A stretch of 64,000 nt of DNA from the NCBI GenBank assembly GCA_018713255.1, contig DVFL01000005.1:119168-183167 (forward strand). The letters are read 5' to 3'. The DNA comes from Candidatus Cottocaccamicrobium excrementipullorum (GTDB lineage: Bacteria; Bacillota; Clostridia; Lachnospirales; Lachnospiraceae). Position numbers and translations under genes: made by a program. This document shows positions 53,132-62,136 of this stretch, in pieces. The stretch's first letter is position 1; every line of letters starts with the position of its first letter. Below the pieces are notes generated by a model. That model made no database searches. It was not told where the DNA came from and saw only the letters and a list, made by a program, of their open reading frames with translations.

Positions 53132-53885
53132 CACTGCGTCTTCCACAGAGAACAACCATGAGAATACCCGCCAAAAAAATAAAAATAGATATAAACTGGG
53201 AGGTGGAAAGCGCGCCGACGCTTCCCCTCTCCAGATCTCCTCTGAAAAATTCCAGTATAAAACGTCCAACACTGTAAAAAATCAAATAAAATCCAGCCAC
53301 CTGTCCATCGCCCTTACACTTGCGGGCCAAAAGCAGCAAAACCCCAAAATGGAGAAAATCCAGCCCGCTGGATATCAGCTGAGTCGGGATCAAGGGGACT
53401 CCATTAGGCGCAAAATCAGAATTTGTAAATGTAATTGCGATTGGACCATCTGTCTCCCTTCCATAACAACATCCGGCAAGAAAACAGCCAATACGCCCAA
53501 ATCCCTGAGCCAGAGCAATCGATGGCATAGTCAGGTCGAAAAATTTCAGAAAAGGAAGTTTTCGTACACGGCAATAGAGCCATCCGGCAAAAATTCCTCC
53601 CAAAATCCCGCCGTAGACCACAAATCCATCTGTCAAATTCATCCAGATAATAGAAGGATCTCTTAAAATTTCCCGATACTGTGTAATCCAATACAAAAGC
53701 TTGGCTCCAAGCATTCCGCCAATGACACACCAGACTACCAGAAAAAAAACCGTGTCCTCATTTCCCAGCTTTCTTTTTCTGGCCCGGTACTCCGCAGTCA
53801 GATAGGCTGCAATGACTCCAATTCCTATCATCAGACCATACCCATAAATTGTAAACGGTCCGATCGTCAGCAACTCATTTTTCAT
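53103..53885 (-). CDS. lgt: Prolipoprotein diacylglyceryl transferase
   Basis: 260-residue seven-helix membrane enzyme that moves diacylglycerol from phosphatidylglycerol to the lipobox Cys of prolipoproteins. The signature GRIGCFLAGCCYGRETDGP (about residues 130-148) contains the essential Arg; YGGILGG and RFILEFFRGD are also typical. Its 3' end overlaps the convergent TetR gene by 29 nt. Followed upstream by a small zinc-ribbon membrane protein gene 20 nt away. Confidence 0.95.
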   Translation of the reverse strand: MKNELLTIGPFTIYGYGLMIGIGVIAAYLTAEYRARKRKLGNEDTVFFLVVWCVIGGMLGAKLLYWITQYREILRDPSIIWMNLTDGFVVYGGILGGIFAGWLYCRVRKLPFLKFFDLTMPSIALAQGFGRIGCFLAGCCYGRETDGPIAITFTNSDFAPNGVPLIPTQLISSGLDFLHFGVLLLLARKCKGDGQVAGFYLIFYSVGRFILEFFRGDLERGSVGALSTSQFISIFIFLAGILMVVLCGRRSVRREENLPR

Positions 53886-53905
53886 AAATACAAGTCTCCT
53901 TCGAA

Positions 53906-54301
53906 TCAGCTCTTTTTAATAAATTTCGTATGGCATTTGGGACAGGAGATCTCAATTTTTCCTTTCCCTCTGGGGATTCGTATTTTCTGCTTACACTGGG
54001 GACAGGTATAAATATGATACTCTTTTCTCTGTCCCATCATATATCTTTGTTTTCCCCATCCACGGCGAATCTTTCCCACTAACTCCAGAAATTTCTGGTT
54101 CTCCGCATAACGGCGGCTGTGATCCCTGGAAAATGCACGATAAAATGCCCAGATAATCAGAATCCATCCAGCCAGCAGAAACACATATGGGAAAATCACA
54201 TTTGACAAAATCACCAGGATGGCTCCACTGATCAGCAGCACGCGGTACAGCTGGTCAACACCATACCTTCCTTCCATAAATCGTAAAAATCTGTCTCTCA
54301 T
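53906..54301 (-). CDS. Small membrane protein with C-terminal zinc ribbon
   Basis: 131 residues, no named family. Two hydrophobic helices (about 21-58), a basic central helix, and a C-terminal ribbon with two CxxC knuckles: YTCPQCKQKIRIPRGKGK and ISCPKCHTKF. Topology suggests the ribbon is cytoplasmic. GAGGTG precedes the ATG. Likely co-transcribed with lgt. Confidence 0.75.
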   Translation of the reverse strand: MRDRFLRFMEGRYGVDQLYRVLLISGAILVILSNVIFPYVFLLAGWILIIWAFYRAFSRDHSRRYAENQKFLELVGKIRRGWGKQRYMMGQRKEYHIYTCPQCKQKIRIPRGKGKIEISCPKCHTKFIKKS

Positions 54302-54463
54302 TTACACACCTCTTCATTCTTTCTGACAGCAGTTTCGTATAAAAAGTATCTTATAACACGATGGGAATTCCGTCAACTGCCTTCTGCTTCCATTCTCCTT
54401 TTGAATATGATAAAATTTCAGTAGTTCAATTGTATAATATAAACTGTGAAAGGAGAAATACTG

Positions 54464-55411
54464 ATGAAAATTGTACTCTTAGAATCTCTTGGCATATCCC
54501 AGGAAGTCTTGGACTCTTATGCCGACGTCCTCCGCTCACAAGGACATGAATTTACGGCTTATGAAAGAGACCTCTCACCAAAAGTCCAGATCGAACGTGC
54601 CAAAGATGCTGATATTTTGATTATCGCCAATATGCCTCTGTCCGGAGAAGTCATTCGGAGCTGTCCCCGTCTGAAATTTATCAATGTGGCATTTACGGGT
54701 GTCGATCACGTAGATCTGGAAGCTGCCAGAGAACGACAAATCGCCATCAGCAATGCTTCCGGTTACTCCAATGAATCTGTAGCCGAACTGGCACTTTGCA
54801 TGATGTTGTCTCTTCTGCGGAATGTTCCTCAGGTCGAAGAAAAATGCCGCCAGGGTTCCACCAAAGATGGACTGGTGGGCCAAGAACTGAAAGGCAAAAC
54901 CGTAGGAATTATCGGTGTCGGCGCCATCGGAACAAGAACTGCCCAGCTTTGTCAGGCCTTTGGCTGTAAAATTCTCGGATATCGCCGCCATCCGGAAAAG
55001 AATCCTGCTGCCGGTGTCACCTACGTTTCTCTGGAAGAATTGCTGCGTCAGTCCGATATTGTCTCTTTACACTGTCCGCAGACTCCAGAAACCGTGGGCA
55101 TGATCAACGAAGAGCGTCTCTCCTGGATGAAACCTTCTGCTATTTTGATCAATGCCGCCAGAGGTCCTATCGTAGATTCTCAGGCTCTGGCCAACGCGCT
55201 CAATGAAGGACGTCTCGCCGGGGCAGGAATCGATGTCTTCGAGAGTGAACCACCGCTGAATACCGATCACCCTCTGCTCCACAGCAGGAATACCATCGTA
55301 ACTCCTCATGTTGCCTTCGCTTCTAAGGAATCCATGCTGGCACGGGCAGAAATCGTCTTTGACAACATTCAGGCCTGGATGAACGGAACCCAGAAAAATA
55401 TCATTTTATAA
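54464..55411 (+). CDS. D-2-hydroxyacid dehydrogenase, NAD-dependent
   Basis: 315-residue oxidoreductase of the phosphoglycerate dehydrogenase superfamily. The Rossmann motif is VGIIGVGAIGTRTAQL (about residues 147-162); catalytic Arg in NAARGPIVD, Glu in GIDVFESEPPL and His in VTPHVAFAS. No C-terminal ACT domain, so not classic SerA. It may act on glycerate, hydroxypyruvate or another 2-hydroxy acid. ATG at 54464 with AAAGGAG; TATAAT lies upstream at 54433-54438. The glycogen debranching gene starts 14 nt downstream. Confidence 0.9.
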   Translation: MKIVLLESLGISQEVLDSYADVLRSQGHEFTAYERDLSPKVQIERAKDADILIIANMPLSGEVIRSCPRLKFINVAFTGVDHVDLEAARERQIAISNASGYSNESVAELALCMMLSLLRNVPQVEEKCRQGSTKDGLVGQELKGKTVGIIGVGAIGTRTAQLCQAFGCKILGYRRHPEKNPAAGVTYVSLEELLRQSDIVSLHCPQTPETVGMINEERLSWMKPSAILINAARGPIVDSQALANALNEGRLAGAGIDVFESEPPLNTDHPLLHSRNTIVTPHVAFASKESMLARAEIVFDNIQAWMNGTQKNIIL

Positions 55412-55424
55412 ATAGGAAAGAAAT

Positions 55425-57560
55425 ATGTCAGATCGTGAAAAACAAGAATTCCTGTTATTGGAAGATGGAACCTGGACGGAAGAAGAAAACCTGAAACCTC
55501 TGGAACAGATCCACGGATTTCAAGTACGCCCTGGATTTTATGAGATCAACGGAGCCACCGCTTTTCCAAATGGAGTCAATTTCACAGTGATCACCCATTC
55601 CGGCACCGCCTGTGAGCTGGTTTTGTTTCACAGACAGCAATCTGTTCCCTATGCTGTGATTCCATTTCCGGAAAAATACCGGATCGGAAGTGTCTACTCT
55701 ATGTTTATATTCGGTTTGAAAATTAATGAATTCGAATATGCCTATCGAATTGATGGTCCCGATCAGCCTGAGAAAGGATTTCTTTTTGATAAAACCCGCT
55801 ATCTGCTGGATCCCTATGCGCGCGCCGTCACCGGCCAGAGTTCCTGGGGTCAGAAATTATCCCCCGGAAATTTCTATAAAGCCAGAGTTGTCCACAATAA
55901 TTTCAACTGGGGAGAGGAATCCAGAGTCGCGATTCCTCTCAAAGACAGTATCATCTATGAACTGCACGTTCGTGGATTTACCAAAAGTCCTTCTTCCGGT
56001 GTCCGCCATCCAGGTACTTTTGATGGAATCCGGGAAAAAATTCCTTACCTGAAAGATCTCGGAATCAATGTGGTGGAATTAATGCCCGTTTTTGAATTTG
56101 ATGAAACCAGAAATGAGAGAACTGTAAACGGCAAACATCTGCTGGATTACTGGGGCTATAACCCAGTCTGTTTCTTCGCTCCCAACACAAGTTATGCTTC
56201 CGAACAAGAATACAATCGGGAAGGCAGAGAATTAAAGAAACTTATTCAAGAATTGCACCAAAATGGGATTGAAGTTATCCTGGATGTGGTTTTTAACCAT
56301 ACCGCCGAGGGAAATGAGAACGGCCCTGTCTTTTCCTTCAAAGGAATCGACAATAACATTTATTATATGCTGACTCCTGACGGACATTACTATAATTTCA
56401 GCGGATGTGGAAATACTCTGAACTGTAATCATCCTATGGTAAGAGATATGATTCTCAACTGCCTGCGCTACTGGGTGTTCAGCTACCATGTGGACGGTTT
56501 TCGTTTTGATCTGGCGTCCATTCTTGGCCGAAATGAGGACAGTACCCCCATGAATAAGCCCCCGCTGCTGGAGAGCCTCGCCTATGATCCTATTCTTTAC
56601 AGTGTGGATCTGATCGCGGAGGCCTGGGACGCAGGCGGGCTGTATCAGGTTGGAAGCTTTCCTTCCTGGAACCGCTGGGCAGAATGGAATGGCAAATACC
56701 GGGATGATCTGCGCAGTTTTCTCAAAGGAGATGACGGGTATGCGGCTGCTGCCGCACAGAGAATCATCGGCTCTCCTGATTTATATCCTCCGGATAAGAG
56801 AGGAAGCAACGCATCTGTGAATTTTCTGACCTGTCACGATGGATTTACACTCTATGACCTTTATTCTTACAATCAGAAGCATAATGAAAACAACGGTTGG
56901 AATAACACAGATGGTTCCGATGACAACCGCAGCTGGAACTGTGGGGAAGAAGGAGACACTGCGAATCCCGAGATCAGAGCTCTCCGCTTCCAGATGATCA
57001 AAAATGCCTGCCTTGTGTTAATGTGCAGCCGGGGTACTCCTATGTTTTTTGCCGGAGACGAATTTGGCAACACGCAGTTTGGAAACAACAATGCCTATTG
57101 CCAGGATAATGCGATTTCATGGCTGGACTGGTCACTGACTGAAAAAAACCATGAAATTCTTGAATTCTTCCGTTTTGCCATAAATATCCGAAACCAACAT
57201 CCGATCATCCGTGAGGACACCAGTCCCTGCTCTCTGGGCTTTCCTTATGTCAGCCTCCACGGAACCCTTCCCTGGAAGTCTGATTATGACTGGTCCACAA
57301 AAATGATCGGAATTCTGTATGCCGGATATGATCCCAATACTCACTGCGACGATGTTTTGTATCTTGGCATCAATACTTATTGGGAGACATTGGAAGTCAC
57401 GCTTCCTAAGCTCAACGACACTCACTGCTGGACCCCCATTGCCGACACTTCCAGAGGCGTTAATGCTATCATAGACCACCCAGAATATTTACACCAGGGA
57501 TCCTATGTCATGAATCCCAGATCCGTCGTATTGTTTCAGATGATTCCATCTGCACCATAA
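55425..57560 (+). CDS. glgX: Glycogen debranching enzyme, GlgX/isoamylase type
   Basis: 711-residue GH13 enzyme cleaving alpha-1,6 branches. Order: N-terminal CBM48-like domain (about 30-140), GH13 barrel (about 170-600), C-terminal beta domain. The catalytic conserved regions are seen: DVVFNHTAEG, DGFRFDLAS (nucleophile Asp), LIAEAWDAGG (acid Glu) and FLTCHDGFTLYD (transition-state His-Asp). Glycogen use would feed the phosphoglucomutase at 4-5.6 kb. AGGAAAG before the ATG. Confidence 0.94.
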   Translation: MSDREKQEFLLLEDGTWTEEENLKPLEQIHGFQVRPGFYEINGATAFPNGVNFTVITHSGTACELVLFHRQQSVPYAVIPFPEKYRIGSVYSMFIFGLKINEFEYAYRIDGPDQPEKGFLFDKTRYLLDPYARAVTGQSSWGQKLSPGNFYKARVVHNNFNWGEESRVAIPLKDSIIYELHVRGFTKSPSSGVRHPGTFDGIREKIPYLKDLGINVVELMPVFEFDETRNERTVNGKHLLDYWGYNPVCFFAPNTSYASEQEYNREGRELKKLIQELHQNGIEVILDVVFNHTAEGNENGPVFSFKGIDNNIYYMLTPDGHYYNFSGCGNTLNCNHPMVRDMILNCLRYWVFSYHVDGFRFDLASILGRNEDSTPMNKPPLLESLAYDPILYSVDLIAEAWDAGGLYQVGSFPSWNRWAEWNGKYRDDLRSFLKGDDGYAAAAAQRIIGSPDLYPPDKRGSNASVNFLTCHDGFTLYDLYSYNQKHNENNGWNNTDGSDDNRSWNCGEEGDTANPEIRALRFQMIKNACLVLMCSRGTPMFFAGDEFGNTQFGNNNAYCQDNAISWLDWSLTEKNHEILEFFRFAINIRNQHPIIREDTSPCSLGFPYVSLHGTLPWKSDYDWSTKMIGILYAGYDPNTHCDDVLYLGINTYWETLEVTLPKLNDTHCWTPIADTSRGVNAIIDHPEYLHQGSYVMNPRSVVLFQMIPSAP

Positions 57561-57574
57561 AATGTAATCTAAAA

Positions 57575-57628
57575 AGGCTGACTTCTGCACGTGATCAAAG
57601 TTCTTCGTAACAGAAGCCAGCCTCTTTT
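57575..57628. terminator. Bidirectional terminator between glgX and the HD gene
   Basis: AGGCTGACTTCTG and CAGAAGCCAGCCT (one mismatch) with a 23-nt loop; CTTTT follows on the plus strand and TTTTTAGATT on the minus strand. Confidence 0.8.
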
Positions 57629-57632
57629 GCTG

Positions 57633-58148
57633 TTATCTTTTGTCTTTAAAATTCCGTTTAATCCATTTCACATATCTTCGGTAACTCCTTCGGGAAAGAT
57701 GAAGAGTTTCCGCCACCGCACAGATTTTGTCTGCAATACAGACAATCCAGGCTTCCCTGCAGGCAGGCGGGATTACCGTCAACGGAAACATATGCCTTAA
57801 AATAATATTTTGTTCCCTCTTTGATAACCGAAAATCTTCTCCTGCATTTTTTACCGCTTTTCCCGGATGCCGAAATCCGTGCAGAGAATGGGAGCGATCT
57901 TTTTCATGCCAGTCATAGAGAAAATAGTCGTGCAGCAGAGCTCCCCGTATCAAAGCTCTGTAATTCATATGGATCGGCAGTGCCCTGGCAATTCGCACAC
58001 TCAAGTAAGCCACAGCAATGCAATGCTCGCAGACACTGATATCACCATGCTGCATAAATCGGATCGTCTGCGTAAACCGCCCTTTCTCGCAGAGATTCCG
58101 TATCTCCTGATTGATTCTCTGTCTCTCGGCCTTCCTGTCTTTTTTCAT
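57633..58148 (-). CDS. HD-domain phosphohydrolase-like protein
   Basis: 171 residues with an HD-type metal site: HGDISVCEHC (first His), ALLHDYFLYDW (His-Asp), and SLHGFRHPGKAV (further His). The C-terminus is very basic. Substrate unknown; relatives hydrolyse nucleotides or phosphate esters. ATG at 58148 lies 2 nt after the stop of the giant surface protein, with no clear ribosome site, so it may depend on read-through from that gene. A 25-codon upstream frame inside that gene is rejected. Confidence 0.8.
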   Translation of the reverse strand: MKKDRKAERQRINQEIRNLCEKGRFTQTIRFMQHGDISVCEHCIAVAYLSVRIARALPIHMNYRALIRGALLHDYFLYDWHEKDRSHSLHGFRHPGKAVKNAGEDFRLSKREQNIILRHMFPLTVIPPACREAWIVCIADKICAVAETLHLSRRSYRRYVKWIKRNFKDKR

Positions 58149-58150
58149 CT

Positions 58151-61100
58151 TCACGGCTTCTGTCTTCTTCGAATGACAACCGCGCCTGCCGCTGCCATGG
58201 CGCAGATTAACAATCCCATCCATGTCTCCACAGGAGTCTCATCTCCTGTCTTGGCTGGATCTTTTGCTTTCGAAGAAGTATCTTTTTCCTCTGTCCTGGA
58301 AGGTTTCTTCGTACTCACAGGAATCCGTGTCACTGTTTTTTCAGGAGACTGTGTAGGGCTAATCTGCGGGGTGTCTTTTGGCTCAGGCGTGTCTTCCGGT
58401 GTGGGAGTGACCTGGGTTCTCTCATCCTGAATCGTAATCATAATGGTATCACTTCTTGTCTCATCAGCCGCGCTCACCGCCGTGAGCGTGATAGTCCCCG
58501 CTTTCTTCGCAGTAAACAGCAAAATACTCTCCCCATTTGAACTTCGAAGCGGTTGTTCCGCCTGCTCTACACTATCCAGATCGCCAGTCAGCTCCCAGGT
58601 AATAACGTCCGTCGCTGCCACATTTGTCGATAACTCTGCCGCTGCAGAATAAGAAAATGTAGGATTTTCTTCTGTCAAAACGATGGTCTTCTCTCCCTGA
58701 ACCTGAATATCCAGAGGATAGCTGTAAGAAGCATTTTCATTTCTCAGAAGAATACTCTCCGCAGATCCCATCGCACCAAAAGTCCAGCATGCACCCAAAT
58801 CATACTGGTCTTTCACTGGAGTCACCGCATCGATCTCTCTGAGATCAAACTGGGACGGTAATCCACTGATCGGAGCTTCCTCCTGAGATACTTCTGTCTT
58901 CAGCCTTGCTTCCTGAGCTCCCAGAGCCTTTCCATCCTCTGTCATTGTGACTTCCTGAGCTCCCTGACTGCTTTCTGCTTCTTCAAGTTCTGCCATTTCT
59001 AAACTTTCCGGATGGATCTCCTTCATTGTTCCATTATTGATATTCACAGAAGCATTCACACCCTCTGCGAAGGTACTTCCCTGATCTGCGTCATAAGTAA
59101 ATGCCTTAATGCAAGGATTAGCCTGAACTTTACTGAGATCTTCCCAATTTTCTCCATCATTGGAAATCCAGCTGATTCCTTCCTCGCTGTCTGCTTTCTC
59201 ACTATAACCCGCCAGCGGATATTCCAATGGCATCCGGACTATGCCGGAATCACTGCTCAATTTGAGAATTACTGTAAATTCTTCTCCTTCCTGCAAAGGA
59301 ATTTCATTTTGCAGACGCACTGTTTTATATCCGGCATATCTCACGCTGCCGTTTGCTACTTTCTGCTGTTCTCCGCCAATTTCCACATACAACTCATAGT
59401 TCACATTCTCCATATTAGAGATAAACGAAATTGCTCTGAGTGCTTCATCTGACTTCGCAGTAAATACATTTGCCCCATAAATACTGCCAGTCTCACGTTC
59501 CGCTATAGACCCCACATATCCCATCGGATCATACTGATAAATCGTATTATAATTATCGGTTCCCTCTTCCATGAAATACAGAGCTCCAGGATTCAAAAGC
59601 AAATCTGCTGAATAGTAAGACAGATAGTAATATCCATCTTCTCCTCCGTCAGAGCCCCAGCTGTTCTTGAACACAAATGCACCGTCCCCTGGCGGCTGCA
59701 CCTCATCGAAATTTTCTCTGGAGTAATGATCATCCCAGCCAACCAAAGTAATCTCATGACCGCCTGCCCCATACTGTCTGATCTCGTCCTGAGTAAGCTC
59801 CGGAACATAAATGGAAGCCGTCTCTTCATTTCTGAATCTTGCCGCATCCAGATAGTAAGCATCCGCACCTCCATAAGTGTAGATTGCAGATTTGATATAG
59901 TCATTGTCCAATGCATCTTCCCGCTCTGGAAGCCAGATTGCGTTCTGCATATGATATTTGGGCTCTAATTCTGTCAAGACAGAGATGTCGTCCTCCCATG
60001 GCGTAAAGCCACCTCCGGACAACGTATACTCCGGATACGGATCTTCCTCCTCCATTACCGGCCCGCTCCATCTGGCAAAATAGGCGGTAGACATCAGATA
60101 ATTGCCTCCGGAATTCAAACTTCCCGTGTTTGTATATGCGTACGGGGAGTCGGGATGCAAAGACTGTGTCAACATATTCTGCTCGGAAAAATCCAGTGAA
60201 GAACTGGCAATACGGCTGGCTCTCAATGTATAAGCTTCTCTGGAATATTGACCATTCAAAGAAGCAATACGAATATAATAAGTTCCTTTCTCCAATGTCT
60301 TCACAATAGACTGATCCAGGTTCATCTGAGATTTCTGAAGCACATTTTGCTCTTCATCATACAGAATCAAATCATAATATACATTCGTATCATCCGGCTG
60401 TGTCAGACGGATATCAATTCGATCTGTTTTGCTCACCGTAAATTTAAAATAATCCACATCTTTTTCCGAAGAAATATAACTCTCTGTCTTGGAAGGTATC
60501 CGGATTTTTACTGCATTCTTCCAGGTGTCGTTTGGTTCCAGCCGGTCTTTTCCCCATTTTGCATAAAGAGTAATATTCTCAGTCGTCCCCTCTGGAATCT
60601 GATCACAGGAATCTTTTAATTTTTCATCCCGGTACCATCCCAGAAAACGATATCCTTCTCTTGATGCATCTTTTAATTTCACCGTCTCACTTTCCAAAAA
60701 GCTTTCCGGGTTATCCGGGTGATTCGTTCCCCCATTTAAGACATAAGTAATTGTATGTTTTACCTCAGAGCTTTCACCTGCTTCCTGGATTTTGGCGATC
60801 TTAGCCTCAACCTCCGTATCCGGAACTACATCGGCAAGATCCTGTTCTGTCAGAAGCTCCCCTTCTGCTTCTACTTGGTCTCCTTCCAGAAAACGCAGAG
60901 TGACTTTACCCAAATTAGAGAGACTGCTCCCCGCCTGGACAATCAAGATATCGTTTTCTACTTTATTTTCCTGGGAATGGCTGTGGCCGTCCAGAATCAC
61001 ATCTACTTTATCCTGATATTCTCCTGTCAGTGCCTCTGCCAGTTGAGAACTGGTGCATTTCTCAGACTGGTCTCCCATATGGCATAAAGCCACAATTGCG

Positions 61101-62014
61101 TCCACACCCTGATCTTCCAGCCAGTCAATCTGTTCTTTTGCGGTTTCCACTTCCTCACAGAATTCCAGACTAGCTACTGTATCCGGGGCAGGCAAGCTGT
61201 CAGTGTCTGTTGTGAGTAATCCAAAAAATCCAATTTTTTTATCTCCCACTGTAACCACCGTGTTCTCACCATTATTCTCCGTCTTGGTTGTGCCAGAAAA
61301 TAAGGGACTTCCATCCCGGTAAACATTGGAAGCTATCACAGGAAATTCGGCCAAGTTAATATTCGACAGCAGCTGATCCAATCCATAATCAAAATCATGC
61401 TCCCCGACTTCCATCAAATCATAACCCGCAGCATTCATAATATCGACAGCCGCAGCACCTTTGGTAGATGACATCAGCGAACCCCCCTGTGTCGCATCGC
61501 CAACATCCACCAGCAGCGCATTCTCAGTCTCCTCTTTCAAAGCAGCTGCTTTAGCAATGCCAATCCCGCTTTCAGCTTCTCCTGCAAAAGCCCCGTGAAT
61601 GTCATTGGTGTGAAAAATAGTAATCTCATCAGCCGAATTCTCCGATTCTTGAGAAATCTGTTCCTCTGAAGAAGAGGATACTTCTGAATCTTTCGAAGAA
61701 TCCTCGAAGCCTTCTTCCGATTCCGTCAAGCTCTCCTCCGGAGTCTGTGTGGATGCCTGACTGGAATCTTCTTCTGAAGTATCGTCAGACTCTCCCGATG
61801 ACTCTTGCTCAGATTCTATCCCCGCATTTTCTTCTCCTGAATTCTCAATAGAGCCCGGCTCAGACTTCTCCGAAGTGTTCATTTCCGAAGCTTTCTCCAA
61901 CTGCTCATTGTCTGTCTGGTTGTTCTTCGTCTCAGCCAAAACAGAAATCCCCGAAGGACACAAAGTCAGAACCATCGCCGCTGCCAAAACATAACTTAAT
62001 ACTCTCCTTTTCAT
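58151..62014 (-). CDS. Giant surface protein: metallophosphatase, InlB-like repeat, PPC and circularly permuted C1 protease
   Basis: 1287 residues. Signal peptide (1-28); Ser/Glu-rich stalk (30-128); 5'-nucleotidase-type metallophosphatase (about 130-405) with TNDIHG (Asp138, His140), VDVGDATQG, VGEHDFDYG where relatives have GNHEFD, and LDGHSHS; Listeria-Bacteroides repeat (about 420-490, ITYVLNGGTN to NITLYAKWG); pre-peptidase C-terminal domain (about 495-600). Then the second half of a papain-like domain (from Ser606; His753 in GGHEITLVGWDD, Asn784 in FKNSWG), a lectin-like domain (about 860-1010), and only then the first half (LPSQFDLRE from 1052, Gln1070, Cys1076 in GACWTFG). An Ig-like domain, a Thr/Pro linker and a sorting signal (PAKTGD, helix, RRRQKP) close the protein. 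Ribosome site AAAGGAG. Confidence 0.85.
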   Translation of the reverse strand: MKRRVLSYVLAAAMVLTLCPSGISVLAETKNNQTDNEQLEKASEMNTSEKSEPGSIENSGEENAGIESEQESSGESDDTSEEDSSQASTQTPEESLTESEEGFEDSSKDSEVSSSSEEQISQESENSADEITIFHTNDIHGAFAGEAESGIGIAKAAALKEETENALLVDVGDATQGGSLMSSTKGAAAVDIMNAAGYDLMEVGEHDFDYGLDQLLSNINLAEFPVIASNVYRDGSPLFSGTTKTENNGENTVVTVGDKKIGFFGLLTTDTDSLPAPDTVASLEFCEEVETAKEQIDWLEDQGVDAIVALCHMGDQSEKCTSSQLAEALTGEYQDKVDVILDGHSHSQENKVENDILIVQAGSSLSNLGKVTLRFLEGDQVEAEGELLTEQDLADVVPDTEVEAKIAKIQEAGESSEVKHTITYVLNGGTNHPDNPESFLESETVKLKDASREGYRFLGWYRDEKLKDSCDQIPEGTTENITLYAKWGKDRLEPNDTWKNAVKIRIPSKTESYISSEKDVDYFKFTVSKTDRIDIRLTQPDDTNVYYDLILYDEEQNVLQKSQMNLDQSIVKTLEKGTYYIRIASLNGQYSREAYTLRASRIASSSLDFSEQNMLTQSLHPDSPYAYTNTGSLNSGGNYLMSTAYFARWSGPVMEEEDPYPEYTLSGGGFTPWEDDISVLTELEPKYHMQNAIWLPEREDALDNDYIKSAIYTYGGADAYYLDAARFRNEETASIYVPELTQDEIRQYGAGGHEITLVGWDDHYSRENFDEVQPPGDGAFVFKNSWGSDGGEDGYYYLSYYSADLLLNPGALYFMEEGTDNYNTIYQYDPMGYVGSIAERETGSIYGANVFTAKSDEALRAISFISNMENVNYELYVEIGGEQQKVANGSVRYAGYKTVRLQNEIPLQEGEEFTVILKLSSDSGIVRMPLEYPLAGYSEKADSEEGISWISNDGENWEDLSKVQANPCIKAFTYDADQGSTFAEGVNASVNINNGTMKEIHPESLEMAELEEAESSQGAQEVTMTEDGKALGAQEARLKTEVSQEEAPISGLPSQFDLREIDAVTPVKDQYDLGACWTFGAMGSAESILLRNENASYSYPLDIQVQGEKTIVLTEENPTFSYSAAAELSTNVAATDVITWELTGDLDSVEQAEQPLRSSNGESILLFTAKKAGTITLTAVSAADETRSDTIMITIQDERTQVTPTPEDTPEPKDTPQISPTQSPEKTVTRIPVSTKKPSRTEEKDTSSKAKDPAKTGDETPVETWMGLLICAMAAAGAVVIRRRQKP

Positions 62015-62033
62015 TTTTCTCCTTTCCTACAAC

Positions 62034-62072
62034 ACAAGCCCAATAATATCGCCTCGATATTATTGGGCTTGT
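62034..62072. repeat. 17-bp perfect inverted repeat upstream of the surface protein gene
   Basis: ACAAGCCCAATAATATC, five-nt centre, GATATTATTGGGCTTGT. It lies 20 nt before the surface-protein ATG and 65 nt after the symporter stop. No T run follows on either strand, so it is not a standard terminator; it could be a leader hairpin or protein site. I see no clear promoter in 62015-62136. Confidence 0.7.
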
Positions 62073-62136
62073 ATGTAACTTATCTCTGACACACATTGCT
62101 GTCATACTGGAAATACTTGCCTGTATGATATAAAAA

